NCBI RefSeq assembly: GCF_004124325.1
Contig: NZ_QBDT01000001.1
Location: 62,001-126,000 of the forward strand
DNA: 64,000 nucleotides
Direction of reading: 5' to 3'
Origin: Streptomyces sp. L2
GTDB lineage: Bacteria; Actinomycetota; Actinomycetes; Streptomycetales; Streptomycetaceae
In this document: positions 32,698 through 41,104 of the stretch, piece by piece
Layout of the letters: each line of letters starts with the position of its first letter
Numbering within the stretch: position 1 is the stretch's first letter
Translations under genes and position numbers: made by a program
Notes under the pieces: model-generated
What the model was told of the DNA's origin: nothing
The model's database searches: none
The model's input: only the letters and a program-made list of their open reading frames with translations

Positions 32698-33959
32698 CGG
32701 TGGTCCTTCCGCAGGGTGCGTCGGGCGCGGGCGGCGGCGGTCAGGGCGAGATCGCGGGCGGCGAAGCCGTGGCCGAGCAGCGCGCGGGTCCGGCCGCCCG
32801 GCGGCCGCGGCGTGCGCCGGCCCGCCGCGCGGGCGGCGACCGCCTCGGCCAGCAGGTGTTCCGCCTGTTCCACCACGGTGCCGGGGGCGAAGCGGGCGGC
32901 GTTCTCGAGGGCCGCCCGTCCCATGGTCCGGCGCCGTTCGTCGTCGCGGACGAGTTCCAGGAGGGCCGCGGTGAACGCGTCCCGGTCCCCGGTCGGGACC
33001 AGCCGGCCGTCGGTGCCGTCGGCGATGATCTCCGCGGGTCCGTGGGGGCAGTCGGTGCTCACGACGGGCAGGCCGCAGCGCATCGCCTCGACGATCGTCA
33101 TGCCGAACGGCTCGAAGGAGGCGGCGGAAGCGGCGATGGACGCCTTCACCCACTCCGCCTCCATGGGGGTGGCGGCGCCCATGAGGAAGGCGTTGTTGCT
33201 CAGGCCGAGCCGCTCGATGAGGGCCCGCAGCGCGTCCCGCTGCGGGCCGGTGCCGTAGATGCGCAGGCTCCAGTCGGGGTGGGCGGCGGCCACGGGGGCG
33301 AACGCGTGGATGAGCAGGTCGTAGCGCTTGACCGGGACGAGCCGGCCGGCCGCGACGATGAGTTTCGCGCGGCCGTCCGCGGGCGGCAGTTCGGGGTCGG
33401 GGACGCTGTTCGGCAGTGCTTCGACGCGGACGCGCGGCAGGCTCATCATGCGCCGGTAGGCGCGGGCGTCCGCCTCCGTGACGGTGGTGAGCACGTCCAG
33501 GCGGCGGTAGGCCGGGCGCAGGGCGGTGCGCAGGCGCGGTGAATGGCGTTCCAGCGTGAGGTGTTCCTGTCCGATGCGGGCCACCCGGTCCGGTGCCTGG
33601 AGGGCGAGGTGCACGTTGAGGCCGGGGCGGGTGCCGACGACGGCGTCGGCGTCGGTCGTCTCCAAGTACGCGGCGATCCGCTGGTCGGTGAGCCGGCTGT
33701 ACTCCCGGTAGCGGTATTCCGCGGCGGGGAACACCCTGGCCGGCTCCCGGTACAGGGCGTCGTCCTTCTCGTGGCGCTGGTCGACGAGGAAGCGCAGCGC
33801 GATCCGCGGGTCGGGGGTGAGTGCCGGCTGGTCCCGGCTGCGCAGCACGGAGACGATCTCCACGTCGTGCCGGTCGGCCAGGGCCTGGGCCAGATTGAAG
33901 GTGGTGGTGATCGTTCCTCCGATTCCGCACACGTTGTGGATCAGGAATGAGATCTTCAT
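32694..33959 (-). CDS. GT4-family glycosyltransferase
   Basis: The 421-residue protein opens with MKISFLIHNVCGIGGTITTTF, the GT-B Rossmann start with a glycine loop. In the C-terminal half it shows VAAGRLVPVKRYDLLIHAF, LRIYGTGPQRDALRALI and ASFEPFGMTIVEAMRCGLPVVSTDCPHGPAEII, the EX7E donor site of GT4 retaining enzymes. Such enzymes build cell-envelope glycans. The gene is translationally coupled to the downstream hypothetical protein, forming a two-gene unit. Confidence 0.9.
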   Translation of the reverse strand: MKISFLIHNVCGIGGTITTTFNLAQALADRHDVEIVSVLRSRDQPALTPDPRIALRFLVDQRHEKDDALYREPARVFPAAEYRYREYSRLTDQRIAAYLETTDADAVVGTRPGLNVHLALQAPDRVARIGQEHLTLERHSPRLRTALRPAYRRLDVLTTVTEADARAYRRMMSLPRVRVEALPNSVPDPELPPADGRAKLIVAAGRLVPVKRYDLLIHAFAPVAAAHPDWSLRIYGTGPQRDALRALIERLGLSNNAFLMGAATPMEAEWVKASIAASAASFEPFGMTIVEAMRCGLPVVSTDCPHGPAEIIADGTDGRLVPTGDRDAFTAALLELVRDDERRRTMGRAALENAARFAPGTVVEQAEHLLAEAVAARAAGRRTPRPPGGRTRALLGHGFAARDLALTAAARARRTLRKDHR

Positions 33960-34052
33960 GCCGGTCCAGACTTCGTCAACTCGCGCGTGGTTGCGTGCCG
34001 TTACCACTTCGTGGCCCGTTCGGCCGTCCTGCGCCTCGATCGGCGGGTTACG

Positions 34053-34076
34053 CTCCCCCGGCATATGCCGGGGGAG
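34053..34076. promoter_or_regulatory. 24-bp perfect palindrome between divergent genes
   Basis: CTCCCCCGGCAT (34053-34064) is followed immediately by its exact reverse complement to 34076. It lies 94 bases upstream of the glycosyltransferase start and 19 bases upstream of the membrane protein start. It may be an operator, or a hairpin in the leader of the rightward transcript. The central ATG at 34065 is also an alternative start codon for the rightward gene. Confidence 0.55.
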
Positions 34077-34094
34077 AACAGCGAGGTGGGGGGC

Positions 34095-34805
34095 ATGGTC
34101 GAGGGCGAGACGCCCGCGGCTGAGAAGCAGCCGCGTCCGGAGAAGCAGCCGCGTCCGGGCGTTCAGGCCGTCGTGGCGGTCGTGGCCATGGCGGGGCTCA
34201 TGGGCGGGCTGTGGGGGCTCGGGAAGGTGCTGCCCGGCCAGTCCGGTGAGCAGGGGCCGGCCGCGTGCTCGCACTCGGACGAGCATCTGCCGGCGCGGTA
34301 CGTCTCCGGGGCGAAGCTGTGCGCGGCGCTGAACCGGCCGGACCTGCCGGCGCTGCTGGGCACGCCGGCGGAGCAGGCGGAGACGGCGCAGGGCACCGGG
34401 AACTGGATCACCATGGCCGACGGGGAGAAGATCCCCGACCCGGAGGCGGAGGTCAGTCTGACGACGTACGCCGTGCAGCTGTCGGCGTCGTACGACGGTC
34501 TGCCGGTCGGTCGGACGGCGCGGCTGCTGAGCGCGGACGCGCGGTCCACCACGGTGCTGGGGCATCCGGCGGCGCTCTATTCGAGCCGCACCGTGCAGTT
34601 CACCTTCCGTTTCGACGGCGGGAAGTCCCGCGCGGATCCCGGCGGCGTCGCCCGCTGCCTGCTGGTGGCCAGGGACGTCAAGGAGGGCGGCGGCTCCTTC
34701 GAGATCGTCGTCTGGCGGCAGGACGACGTGCTGCCCGACGACGCGGCCCTGCTGCGGGTCGCGCGGAAGGTACTGCCGACGGTTCCGGGCTGGTCCGGCG
34801 GCTGA
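34095..34805 (+). CDS. Membrane-anchored protein of unknown function
   Basis: The start chosen is ATG 34095 (MVEGETPAAEKQPRP), which follows a GAGGTGG ribosome site; an in-frame ATG at 34065 lies inside the 24-bp palindrome. The 236-residue protein has a charged N-terminus with two EKQPRP repeats, one membrane span at about residues 25-45 (AVVAVVAMAGLMGGLWGL) and an extracellular domain with two Cys. The domain has the pattern CAALNRPDLPALLGTP seen in uncharacterised Streptomyces lipoprotein-like proteins. It is convergent with the large SpoIIE phosphatase. Function is unknown. Confidence 0.7.
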   Translation: MVEGETPAAEKQPRPEKQPRPGVQAVVAVVAMAGLMGGLWGLGKVLPGQSGEQGPAACSHSDEHLPARYVSGAKLCAALNRPDLPALLGTPAEQAETAQGTGNWITMADGEKIPDPEAEVSLTTYAVQLSASYDGLPVGRTARLLSADARSTTVLGHPAALYSSRTVQFTFRFDGGKSRADPGGVARCLLVARDVKEGGGSFEIVVWRQDDVLPDDAALLRVARKVLPTVPGWSGG

Positions 34806-34806
34806 C

Positions 34807-34860
34807 ACGGCGCTGTTCGGGACGGGGCTGCTACCAGGCCAGTTCGTCGAACAGCGCCGT
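34807..34860. terminator. Long-stem hairpin between convergent genes
   Basis: ACGGCGCTGTTCG (34807-34819) and CGAACAGCGCCGT (34848-34860) are perfect 13-bp inverted repeats with a 28-base loop. The element starts one base after the stop of the membrane protein and runs into the last codons of the opposite phosphatase gene. A shared terminator is the simplest reading. Confidence 0.55.
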
Positions 34861-37620
34861 CGGGTCGGGTTCGGGGGCGGCCTCGCCCAGGTTCTGTTCG
34901 GCCCAGATCACCTTGCCGCGGGCCGTGTAGCGGGTGCCCCAGCGGGCGGCGAACTGGGAGACCAGGAACAGGCCGCGGCCGCCCTCGTCGGTGGTGGCGG
35001 CGCGCCGCAGCCGGGGCGAGGTGTTGCTGCCGTCGGAGACCTCGCAGATCAGGGTGCGGCCCAGGAGCAGCCGGACGCGGACGGGCGGGGCGCCGTAGCG
35101 GATCGCGTTGGTGAGCAGTTCGCTCAGGATGAGTTCGGTGGTGAACGCCGGCTCCTCCAGTCCCCATTCCGCGAGCCGGCGGCTGACGTCGGTGCGGACC
35201 CGGGAGACGGCGGTGACGTCGGACGGCACGTCCCAGGTGGCCACCTTGGCCGGGTCGAGCAGCCGAGTCCGGGCCACCAGCAGGGCCACGTCGTCGCTGG
35301 GGTGCCCGGGGAGCATGCGCTCGACCAGGACGCGGCACGTCTCCTCCGGGCTGGGGTCCGCTTCGGCGGCGGCCCGGCGGAGCATCCGGAGTCCCTCGTC
35401 GATGTCCCGGCTGCGGTCCTCGACCAGCCCGTCGGTGAACAGGATGAGCCGGCTGCCCTCGGGCAGGGTCAGCTCCCCCGTCTCGAAGGGGTGGCCGCCC
35501 ACGCCGAGCGGTGGTGACAGAGGCAGGTCGGGGAAGGTGACCCGGCCTTCGGGGCCGACCACGGCGGGGGCGATGTGCCCGGCGCGGGACAGGGTGCAGA
35601 GGCCGCCGACCGGGTCGTAGATGGCGTACAGGCAGGTCGCCCCGGTGAGGGGGGCGCGGTCGTCGGCCGTGTCGGCGGTGTGGGTGTCCAGGCGGGCCAC
35701 CATCTCGTCGAGGTGGCCGAGCAGTTCGTCCGGGGGCAGGTCGAGGGAGGAGAAGTTCAGGACGGCGGTGCGCAGCCGGCCCATGGTGACGGCGGCGTGC
35801 ATGCCGTGCCCGACGATGTCGCCGACGACCAGGGCCACCCGGAAGCCGGGCAGCGGGATGACGTCGAACCAGTCGCCGCCCACTCCGGACTGGGCGGGCA
35901 GATAGCGGGAGGCGATCTCCAGGGCGTCCTGGTCGGGCAGGTCGCGCGGCAGCAGGCTGCGCTGCAGGGTGACGGCCATGGCGTGTTCGCGGGAGTAGCG
36001 GCGGGCGTTGTCGATGGCGACGGCCGCCCGGGCGACCAGTTCCTCGGCGACCGCGATGTCCTCCTCCTCGAACCGGGGGGTTCCGGCGCCGCGCCAGAAG
36101 TTGACCATGCCGAGGACCACCCCGCGCGCCCGCAGCGGCACCGTGATCAGCGAGTGGATGCCGTAGTCCAGCGCCTGCAGGGCGCCCTCGGGGTCCTGGG
36201 CGCGCCAGTCCTGCGCGGTGTGCAGGTCGGGCACCAGGACGGCCTTGCCCCGGTGCAGGGCGGCCACCATCGGGGTGTCGGCCACGACGAACTGGATCAG
36301 GTCGCCGACCGGCTGGAGCGGATGGCCGGCCTGCGACTCGCTCAGCGCGGTGCGCCGCATCAGGTTGACGGCGCCGGTGGGCTCCTCGCCGCGCAGCACG
36401 GAGTCGAGGAGTTCGACGGTGACGAAATCCGCCATGCGCGGGACGGCGACCTCGGCGAGTTCCTCCGCGGTGCGCCGCACGTCGAGGGTGGTGCCGATGC
36501 GGACGCCGGCCTCGTACAGCAGGGTGAGGCGGCCCTGGGCGAGTTCTGCCTGGCCGGTGAGGGCGCGCAGTTCGGTGGTGTCGCGGAAGGTGGCGACGAG
36601 GCCCTGGGCCACACCGTAGGGGGCGGTGAGCCGGGTGTTGACGGCCAGCAGCCGGTCGCCGGCCGGGAGGACCTCGTCGGTGGCGGCCACGCCCGAGGCC
36701 AGGAGCCGGGTCAGGGCGGGGCCAAGCCCGAGGTCGGTGACCTGCCGCTGGTCGGCGTCGGGGGGCAGGTCGAGGAGGCGGCGGGCCTCGTCGTTGGCGA
36801 GGAGCAGGCGGCCGTCGCCGCCGAGGATCAGCACGCCCTCGCGTACGGCGTGCAGGACGGCGTCGTGGTGTTCGTACATCCGGGTCATCTCGGCCGGACC
36901 GAGGCCGCGGGTCTGGCGCAGCAGGCGCCGGCTGACCAGGGCGGCGCCGCCGGTGGCGAGGACGAGTACGCCGGCCGCGGAGCCGAGCAGCGCGGGGAGC
37001 TGCTGGTTGAGCACGTGCCCGAGGGTGTCGAACTCGATGCCGGCGGTGACGATGCCGATGACGCTGCCGTGGGCGTCCATGACGGGCACCGCGGCGCGCA
37101 CGGCGTCGGTGGGGGCGCCGTGGAAGGTCTCGGTGTAGGTGTTCCCGTGCTCGGCGGGGCCGACGTCCTGGGCCTTGGTGCCGATCAGTTCGGGGCGGGG
37201 GTCGGTGAGCCGGACGCCGTCCTTGTCCAGCACGGTGATGAAGTCGACGCCGGAGCCCTTCCGGGCCGCCTCCGCGTCCGGCTGCAGCCGGGCGGTCGGG
37301 TCCGACGAGCGCAGGGCGGCGGCGGTGCCGGGCGCGTGGGCGAAGGCCTCGGCGGCGGCCAGCGAGCGGTTCCTGGCGTTGCGCTCACCGTCGTGGCGGC
37401 CCTGGACGACCAGCGCGGCGGCGGCCCCCGCGACGAGCAGCAGCATGAGCAGCGCCTGGAGCAGGAAGACCTGCGCGGCGAGCGTGCGCACGCTCAGGGA
37501 GGGCAGGAGGCGGTGTCCGGGGACGCGCCACGGCCTCGGACGACGGGACGGACGGGGCGGGTGCCGTGCGGTGGGCGGCGGCTCCACCCTCGCCCGGAAC
37601 CAGCGGGAACGTCCGCTCAT
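34831..37620 (-). CDS. Multidomain SpoIIE phosphatase with sensor, PAS, GAF and HATPase domains
   Basis: The 929-residue protein has two membrane spans (about 50-72 and 205-225) flanking an extracellular sensor of the PDC/CitA-like type (residues 75-205, FITVLDKDGVRLTDP). Then come a PAS domain (about 235-340), a GAF domain (about 360-530), a PP2C SpoIIE domain (about 550-765, with SGVGGDWFDVIPL, VGDIVGHGMHAAV and LFTDGLVEDRSRDI) and a C-terminal RsbW-like HATPase (about 795-915, LILSELLTNAIRYG and DEGGRGLFLVSQFA). It combines phosphatase and anti-sigma-type kinase in one chain, a layout frequent in Streptomyces. It should turn an envelope signal into partner-switching control of sigma factors. 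Confidence 0.92.
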   Translation of the reverse strand: MSGRSRWFRARVEPPPTARHPPRPSRRPRPWRVPGHRLLPSLSVRTLAAQVFLLQALLMLLLVAGAAAALVVQGRHDGERNARNRSLAAAEAFAHAPGTAAALRSSDPTARLQPDAEAARKGSGVDFITVLDKDGVRLTDPRPELIGTKAQDVGPAEHGNTYTETFHGAPTDAVRAAVPVMDAHGSVIGIVTAGIEFDTLGHVLNQQLPALLGSAAGVLVLATGGAALVSRRLLRQTRGLGPAEMTRMYEHHDAVLHAVREGVLILGGDGRLLLANDEARRLLDLPPDADQRQVTDLGLGPALTRLLASGVAATDEVLPAGDRLLAVNTRLTAPYGVAQGLVATFRDTTELRALTGQAELAQGRLTLLYEAGVRIGTTLDVRRTAEELAEVAVPRMADFVTVELLDSVLRGEEPTGAVNLMRRTALSESQAGHPLQPVGDLIQFVVADTPMVAALHRGKAVLVPDLHTAQDWRAQDPEGALQALDYGIHSLITVPLRARGVVLGMVNFWRGAGTPRFEEEDIAVAEELVARAAVAIDNARRYSREHAMAVTLQRSLLPRDLPDQDALEIASRYLPAQSGVGGDWFDVIPLPGFRVALVVGDIVGHGMHAAVTMGRLRTAVLNFSSLDLPPDELLGHLDEMVARLDTHTADTADDRAPLTGATCLYAIYDPVGGLCTLSRAGHIAPAVVGPEGRVTFPDLPLSPPLGVGGHPFETGELTLPEGSRLILFTDGLVEDRSRDIDEGLRMLRRAAAEADPSPEETCRVLVERMLPGHPSDDVALLVARTRLLDPAKVATWDVPSDVTAVSRVRTDVSRRLAEWGLEEPAFTTELILSELLTNAIRYGAPPVRVRLLLGRTLICEVSDGSNTSPRLRRAATTDEGGRGLFLVSQFAARWGTRYTARGKVIWAEQNLGEAAPEPDPTALFDELAW

Positions 37621-37739
37621 GTCTACTTTCTAGCATCGGGGCTCCCGGATGGGCGACCGGTGGGCCGGGGCGACACAGTGGGTGAGGAGGGGGGACCCTT
37701 GCGAACGGCGCGGTGGTGATCGACGGTAGGTTGGCCGTC

Positions 37740-38231
37740 ATGAGCGAGAACGTCTACTTCGACATCACCATCAACGACCAGCCGGCCGGCCGGATCGTCT
37801 TCAGCCTGTTCGACGACGTGGTCCCGAAGACCGCCCGCAACTTCCGTGAGCTGGCCACCGGCCAGAACGGCTTCGGCTACGCCGGTTCGTCCTTCCACCG
37901 GATCATCCCCCAGTTCATGCTGCAGGGCGGCGACTTCACCCGGGGCGACGGCACCGGCGGCAAGAGCATCTACGGCGAGAAGTTCGAGGACGAGAACTTC
38001 AACCTCAAGCACGACCGGCCCTACCTGCTGAGCATGGCGAACGCCGGCAAGAACACCAACGGCTCGCAGTTCTTCGTCACCACGGTCGTCACCAGCTGGC
38101 TCGACGGCAAGCACGTCGTCTTCGGCGAGGTCGTCGAGGGCAAGGAGCTCGTCGACCAGATCGAGGCGCTCGGCAGCGGCAGCGGCGCGCCCAAGGGCAA
38201 GGTCACGATCTCCGCGAGCGGCACGGTCTGA
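37740..38231 (+). CDS. Peptidyl-prolyl cis-trans isomerase (cyclophilin)
   Basis: The start is ATG 37740 ([18 protein letters not shown]); a longer in-frame start at 37713 is possible, and no clear ribosome site is seen for either. The 163-residue cytoplasmic enzyme has the cyclophilin core: [32 protein letters not shown] with active-site Arg, Phe, Met and Gln, [16 protein letters not shown] and [12 protein letters not shown]. It catalyses prolyl isomerisation in protein folding. Its eukaryote-like sequence matches the CypA type of Streptomyces. A strong hairpin lies downstream, so it is monocistronic. Confidence 0.95.
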   Translation: MSENVYFDITINDQPAGRIVFSLFDDVVPKTARNFRELATGQNGFGYAGSSFHRIIPQFMLQGGDFTRGDGTGGKSIYGEKFEDENFNLKHDRPYLLSMANAGKNTNGSQFFVTTVVTSWLDGKHVVFGEVVEGKELVDQIEALGSGSGAPKGKVTISASGTV

Positions 38232-38256
38232 GCCGTTTCGCACCGGTGAACCGGAC

Positions 38257-38285
38257 GGAGGGCGGCCCGCGCCGGGCCGCCCTCC
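38257..38285 (+). terminator. Terminator hairpin after cyclophilin gene
   Basis: GGAGGGCGGCCC (38257-38268) and GGGCCGCCCTCC (38274-38285) form a perfect 12-bp GC stem with a 5-base loop, 26 bases after the cyclophilin stop. No T-run follows, as is common in high-GC actinomycetes. Confidence 0.75.
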
Positions 38286-38389
38286 GGGGCGTTCCGGGGG
38301 CCCTACGGGTGGCCTGATCACCCCGCATGATCGAGTCGAGCGGACGGCCGCCCTCCATACGGGTGTGCGGCGGCGGGTACGGTTCGGCC

Positions 38390-39115
38390 ATGGCAGTTTC
38401 TGAAACGGGTGCCGCCCAGGAGGACTTCGGGTCCCCGGCGGCCGTCAAGGCGGTCGCGCGGCGGCTGCTGACCGAGGCCGGCGCGGGCGGGTTGTCGCCG
38501 GAAGCCGTCGCCCGCGAGGGCTCACTCCCCGTCGACGACGTGCGGGCCGTCTTCCCGCACCGCGACGACCTGCTGACCGCCCTCGTCATCGACGCCTACG
38601 ACGCGTCGGGCGCCGCGATGGAGAAGGCCGACGAGACCGCCCGGGAGTCGGGTGCGTCGGCGGGCGCGCGGCTGCTCGCGGTGGCACGGGCCCTGCGGGC
38701 GTGGTCGTTCGCCAACCCCGGCGAGTTCACGTTGATCTACGGCTCCCCCGTCCCCGGCTACAACGCGCCCCCGGAGACGGTTCCGCCCGCGTCGCGCACC
38801 CCCGCGGTGCTGGCCGGCATCGTGCGCGCGGCGCTGGAGGCCGGCGAGCTCACCCCGCCCCGGCGCGCGGTCCCCGGTCCGCCGCTGCTGCTGCCGGAGG
38901 CGGTGCAGCTGTTCGGCGGGGTTCCCGAGGCTCCGTTCTCGGACATCATCGAGCGCGGCATCGTGCTGTGGAGCGGTCTGATCGGGCTCCTGGTGTTCCA
39001 GGTCTTCAGCCGTACGCACGACAGCGTCCGCGACGAGTCCGCGTTCTTCGACTACGCCATCGCCGTGGCGGCCGAGAGCATCGGGCTCAAGGTCCCGGGC
39101 GACTCCTCCCACTGA
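38390..39115 (+). CDS. TetR-like regulator with TetR_C_33-type domain
   Basis: The start is ATG 38390. The 241-residue protein has a divergent N-terminal HTH (AVKAVARRLLTEAGAGGLSPEAVAREGSLPVDDVRAVFPHRDDLLTALV, residues 18-62). The C-terminal domain matches the TetR_C_33 family: RAWSFANPGEFTLIYGSPVPGYNAP and a late helix WSGLIGLLVFQVF. Such regulators are widespread in Streptomyces with mostly unknown ligands. It lies 40 bases upstream of the membrane protein gene at 39156 on the same strand, but spacing alone does not show an operon. Confidence 0.8.
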   Translation: MAVSETGAAQEDFGSPAAVKAVARRLLTEAGAGGLSPEAVAREGSLPVDDVRAVFPHRDDLLTALVIDAYDASGAAMEKADETARESGASAGARLLAVARALRAWSFANPGEFTLIYGSPVPGYNAPPETVPPASRTPAVLAGIVRAALEAGELTPPRRAVPGPPLLLPEAVQLFGGVPEAPFSDIIERGIVLWSGLIGLLVFQVFSRTHDSVRDESAFFDYAIAVAAESIGLKVPGDSSH

Positions 39116-39155
39116 TCCGTTCGCCGCGTGCGCGGCACCTGCAGGGAATCGGGCC

Positions 39156-40316
39156 GTGAACACCACTAGAACCCTCTGCTTCGTCATAGCGGCGCTGTCG
39201 TCGTACGCCGCGCTGGTCTACCGGCTGTGCCAGGCGCGGCGCAGCCGGCGGGACAGCGCCTACCGCACGCTGGTCGTCACGCTGGTGCTGCAGTGCCTCA
39301 CCTTCACGATGGGCGCCGTCGCCATGGGCGACGGGAGCTTCCTGGGCGTCGGGAACCTCGCCATCCTGGTGATGCACCTGTCGGCGGTGGCGTTCTGCGT
39401 CAGCGCGCAGATCATCCTGCTGCGCTGGGCGAGCGCCGGCGAGGAGGCCGCCCGCCGGACCCGTTACTGGCTGGTCACGGGGGTCGCGCTCACGGTCCTG
39501 CTGACCGTGCTGTTCTTCGTGGCGGACGGTCCCGGCCGGCCGGCGTCGGACTTCGACACCGGCAGCGGCCGGCCGCTGGTCCTCACCTACCTCCTGGTCT
39601 TCATCGTGTCCCAGGCGGTGCCGTGCGTGACCATCTTCCGGCAGTGCGGCCCCTATGCGCGGATGACCGACAAGGCGCAGCTGCGCCAGGCCCTGCGGCT
39701 GCTGTCGGTGGCCGCGGTGATCCTGTTCCTGTACTGCGCGGCGCGGACGGTCAACATCCTGACCGCGGCGGCGGGGCTGGACATCGGGGCGTGGACGGTG
39801 GCGCCGTCGGTGTTCAGCGCGGCGGGCATCGTCGCCCTGTCGCTGAGCCTGACCCGGCCGTCCTGGGGTGCTCCTGCGGTCAAGGTGCTGGACTGGGCGG
39901 ACAGTTACCGCTCGTACCGGGTGCTGTATCCGCTGTGGCGGGATCTGTACGAGTCGTCGCCGGACATCGTCCTGGAGCCACCGGCCGGGGCGGCGGTCTC
40001 CGACCTGAACTACCGGCTGCACCGGCGGGTCGTGGAGATCCGCGACGGCTGGCGGGATCTGCGCCCCTACATCGACCGCGCGGTGGCGGCCGCGGAGGAG
40101 CGGCCGGGGCCGGGTGCGAGCGCGGAGTCCCGGCAGGCGTTCGCCGAGGCGGCCCGGATCCGGCAGGCGCTGCACGCCAAGCGCACCGGCACGATGCCGG
40201 ACGACAACATGGACGCCGGCGACTTCGACGACCGGGATACGGACAACTTCACGGCGGAAGTGGCCTGGCTGACCCAAGTCGCGTCCGCCTACAGTAAACT
40301 CGGCAGCGCGGGTTGA
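39156..40316 (+). CDS. Multi-pass membrane protein (MAB_1171c/DUF6545-like)
   Basis: The 386-residue protein starts at GTG 39156. About seven membrane spans fill residues 1-235, followed by a cytoplasmic tail of about 150 residues with YRSYRVLYPLWRDLYESSPDIVLEPP and LHRRVVEIRDGWRDLRPYI. This pattern matches the MAB_1171c family of putative transporters (DUF6545). These are usually found with an XRE regulator and an ImmA/IrrE peptidase, as here, although in this genome the membrane gene lies first and is separated by a terminator. The start follows only a weak ribosome site. Function is unknown; it may sense or signal across the membrane for the peptidase pair. Confidence 0.8.
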   Translation: MNTTRTLCFVIAALSSYAALVYRLCQARRSRRDSAYRTLVVTLVLQCLTFTMGAVAMGDGSFLGVGNLAILVMHLSAVAFCVSAQIILLRWASAGEEAARRTRYWLVTGVALTVLLTVLFFVADGPGRPASDFDTGSGRPLVLTYLLVFIVSQAVPCVTIFRQCGPYARMTDKAQLRQALRLLSVAAVILFLYCAARTVNILTAAAGLDIGAWTVAPSVFSAAGIVALSLSLTRPSWGAPAVKVLDWADSYRSYRVLYPLWRDLYESSPDIVLEPPAGAAVSDLNYRLHRRVVEIRDGWRDLRPYIDRAVAAAEERPGPGASAESRQAFAEAARIRQALHAKRTGTMPDDNMDAGDFDDRDTDNFTAEVAWLTQVASAYSKLGSAG

Positions 40317-40321
40317 GAGCT

Positions 40322-40360
40322 CCCGCCCGGTCTGCATCCCCCGTCAGACCGGGCGGGTTT
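40322..40360 (+). terminator. Terminator after the MAB_1171c-like gene
   Basis: CCCGCCCGGTCTG (40322-40334) pairs perfectly with CAGACCGGGCGGG (40345-40357) and is followed by TTT. This is a strong 13-bp stem six bases after the stop codon. It separates the membrane gene from the XRE/peptidase transcript. Confidence 0.8.
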
Positions 40361-40526
40361 CCCCCATTTCCACCCCCGGGTTCCCCCGTACTCCCCCCGT
40401 GGGTACTCCCCCGTGGTTTCCCCGTTCGGTCGCTCCGGACGAGTGGCTCCCGTCCGGACTGGCTCGACCCATCCCCCGAGGGTCGGGCCAGTCCGACGTC
40501 ACCGGCATCCAACTCGGCCACCCCCG

Positions 40527-40573
40527 TGAGCCAAGTTAGCTGTCAGCTATCGGCGAGCACCAACGTTGGCTCA
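40527..40573. promoter_or_regulatory. Nested dyad array, probable operator of the XRE gene
   Basis: TGAGCCAA (40527-40534) is mirrored by TTGGCTCA (40566-40573). Inside lie TAGCT-GTC-AGCTA (40537-40549) and the perfect CCAACGTTGG (40560-40569). A TTGTCA at 40585-40590 may serve as a -35. The array stands out in an AT-richer stretch of about 110 bases. An XRE repressor cleaved by the adjacent ImmA-type peptidase would be the expected binder. Confidence 0.5.
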
Positions 40574-40663
40574 GTCCAGGCCGATTGTCAACTGACCGCT
40601 AATCTGGAAAGCTGACGGATAGCCGAGGGCTATGCCGAGGAGGTGACGGGAGGGAGAAACGCG

Positions 40664-41104
40664 ATGTCCGAGACCGAGGACCGGCCTTTGCTGGCGGTGC
40701 GGCTGGACGACCTGTTCAGGACGGTGCGCCCCAAGGGCAGGCACTGGACCAACGCCGAGGTGGCGGAGGAGCTGAAGCGGTCCAGCCCGGAACTCAAGGT
40801 CGGGGGTGTGTATCTCTCCCAGTTGCGGACGGGCAAGCGCTCCAACCCCTCGCCGGACCTGCTGGCCGCCCTGGCCCGCTTCTTCGGCGTGTCGGTCGCC
40901 TACTTCTTCGACGACCAGGTCGCCGAGTCGGTGCTCGGCGAGCTCGCCGCCCTGGAGGCGCTGCGGCAGTCGGGGGTCCGGGCCGTGGCGATGCGGGCGG
41001 CCGGGATGAAGAAGGAGAACCTGCAGGCCATCACGGCCATCATGGACCAGTACCGGCAGATGCAGGGGCTGCCGCCGGTCACCGACGCCTCGGAGGCCGA
41101 GTGA
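40664..41104 (+). CDS. XRE-family helix-turn-helix regulator
   Basis: The start is ATG 40664; the frame is open upstream to 40643 but the GGGAGGGAGA ribosome site favours 40664. The 146-residue protein has a cro/C1-type HTH at about residues 14-85: FRTVRPKGRHWTNAEVAEELKR, VYLSQLRTGKRSNPSPDLLAALARFFGVSVAYFF. The C-terminal 50 residues form a helical partner domain. The stop overlaps the GTG start of the peptidase gene (GTGA), so the two are coupled. XRE/ImmA pairs usually work as repressor plus protease that cleaves it. Confidence 0.88.
   Translation: MSETEDRPLLAVRLDDLFRTVRPKGRHWTNAEVAEELKRSSPELKVGGVYLSQLRTGKRSNPSPDLLAALARFFGVSVAYFFDDQVAESVLGELAALEALRQSGVRAVAMRAAGMKKENLQAITAIMDQYRQMQGLPPVTDASEAE

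Larger units (their letters stand above)
40317..40663. other. Control region before the XRE/ImmA genes
   Basis: After the terminator, bases 40360-40500 are C-rich and featureless. From 40527 the composition drops in GC and several dyads appear, described in the next entry. The XRE gene starts at ATG 40664 with GGGAGGGAGA (40648-40657) as ribosome site. Confidence 0.6.

Noticed and set aside
35575..37719. 714-residue plus-strand frame opposite the large SpoIIE phosphatase
   Set aside because: Gly/Val/Glu-rich antisense sequence with no recognisable domain.
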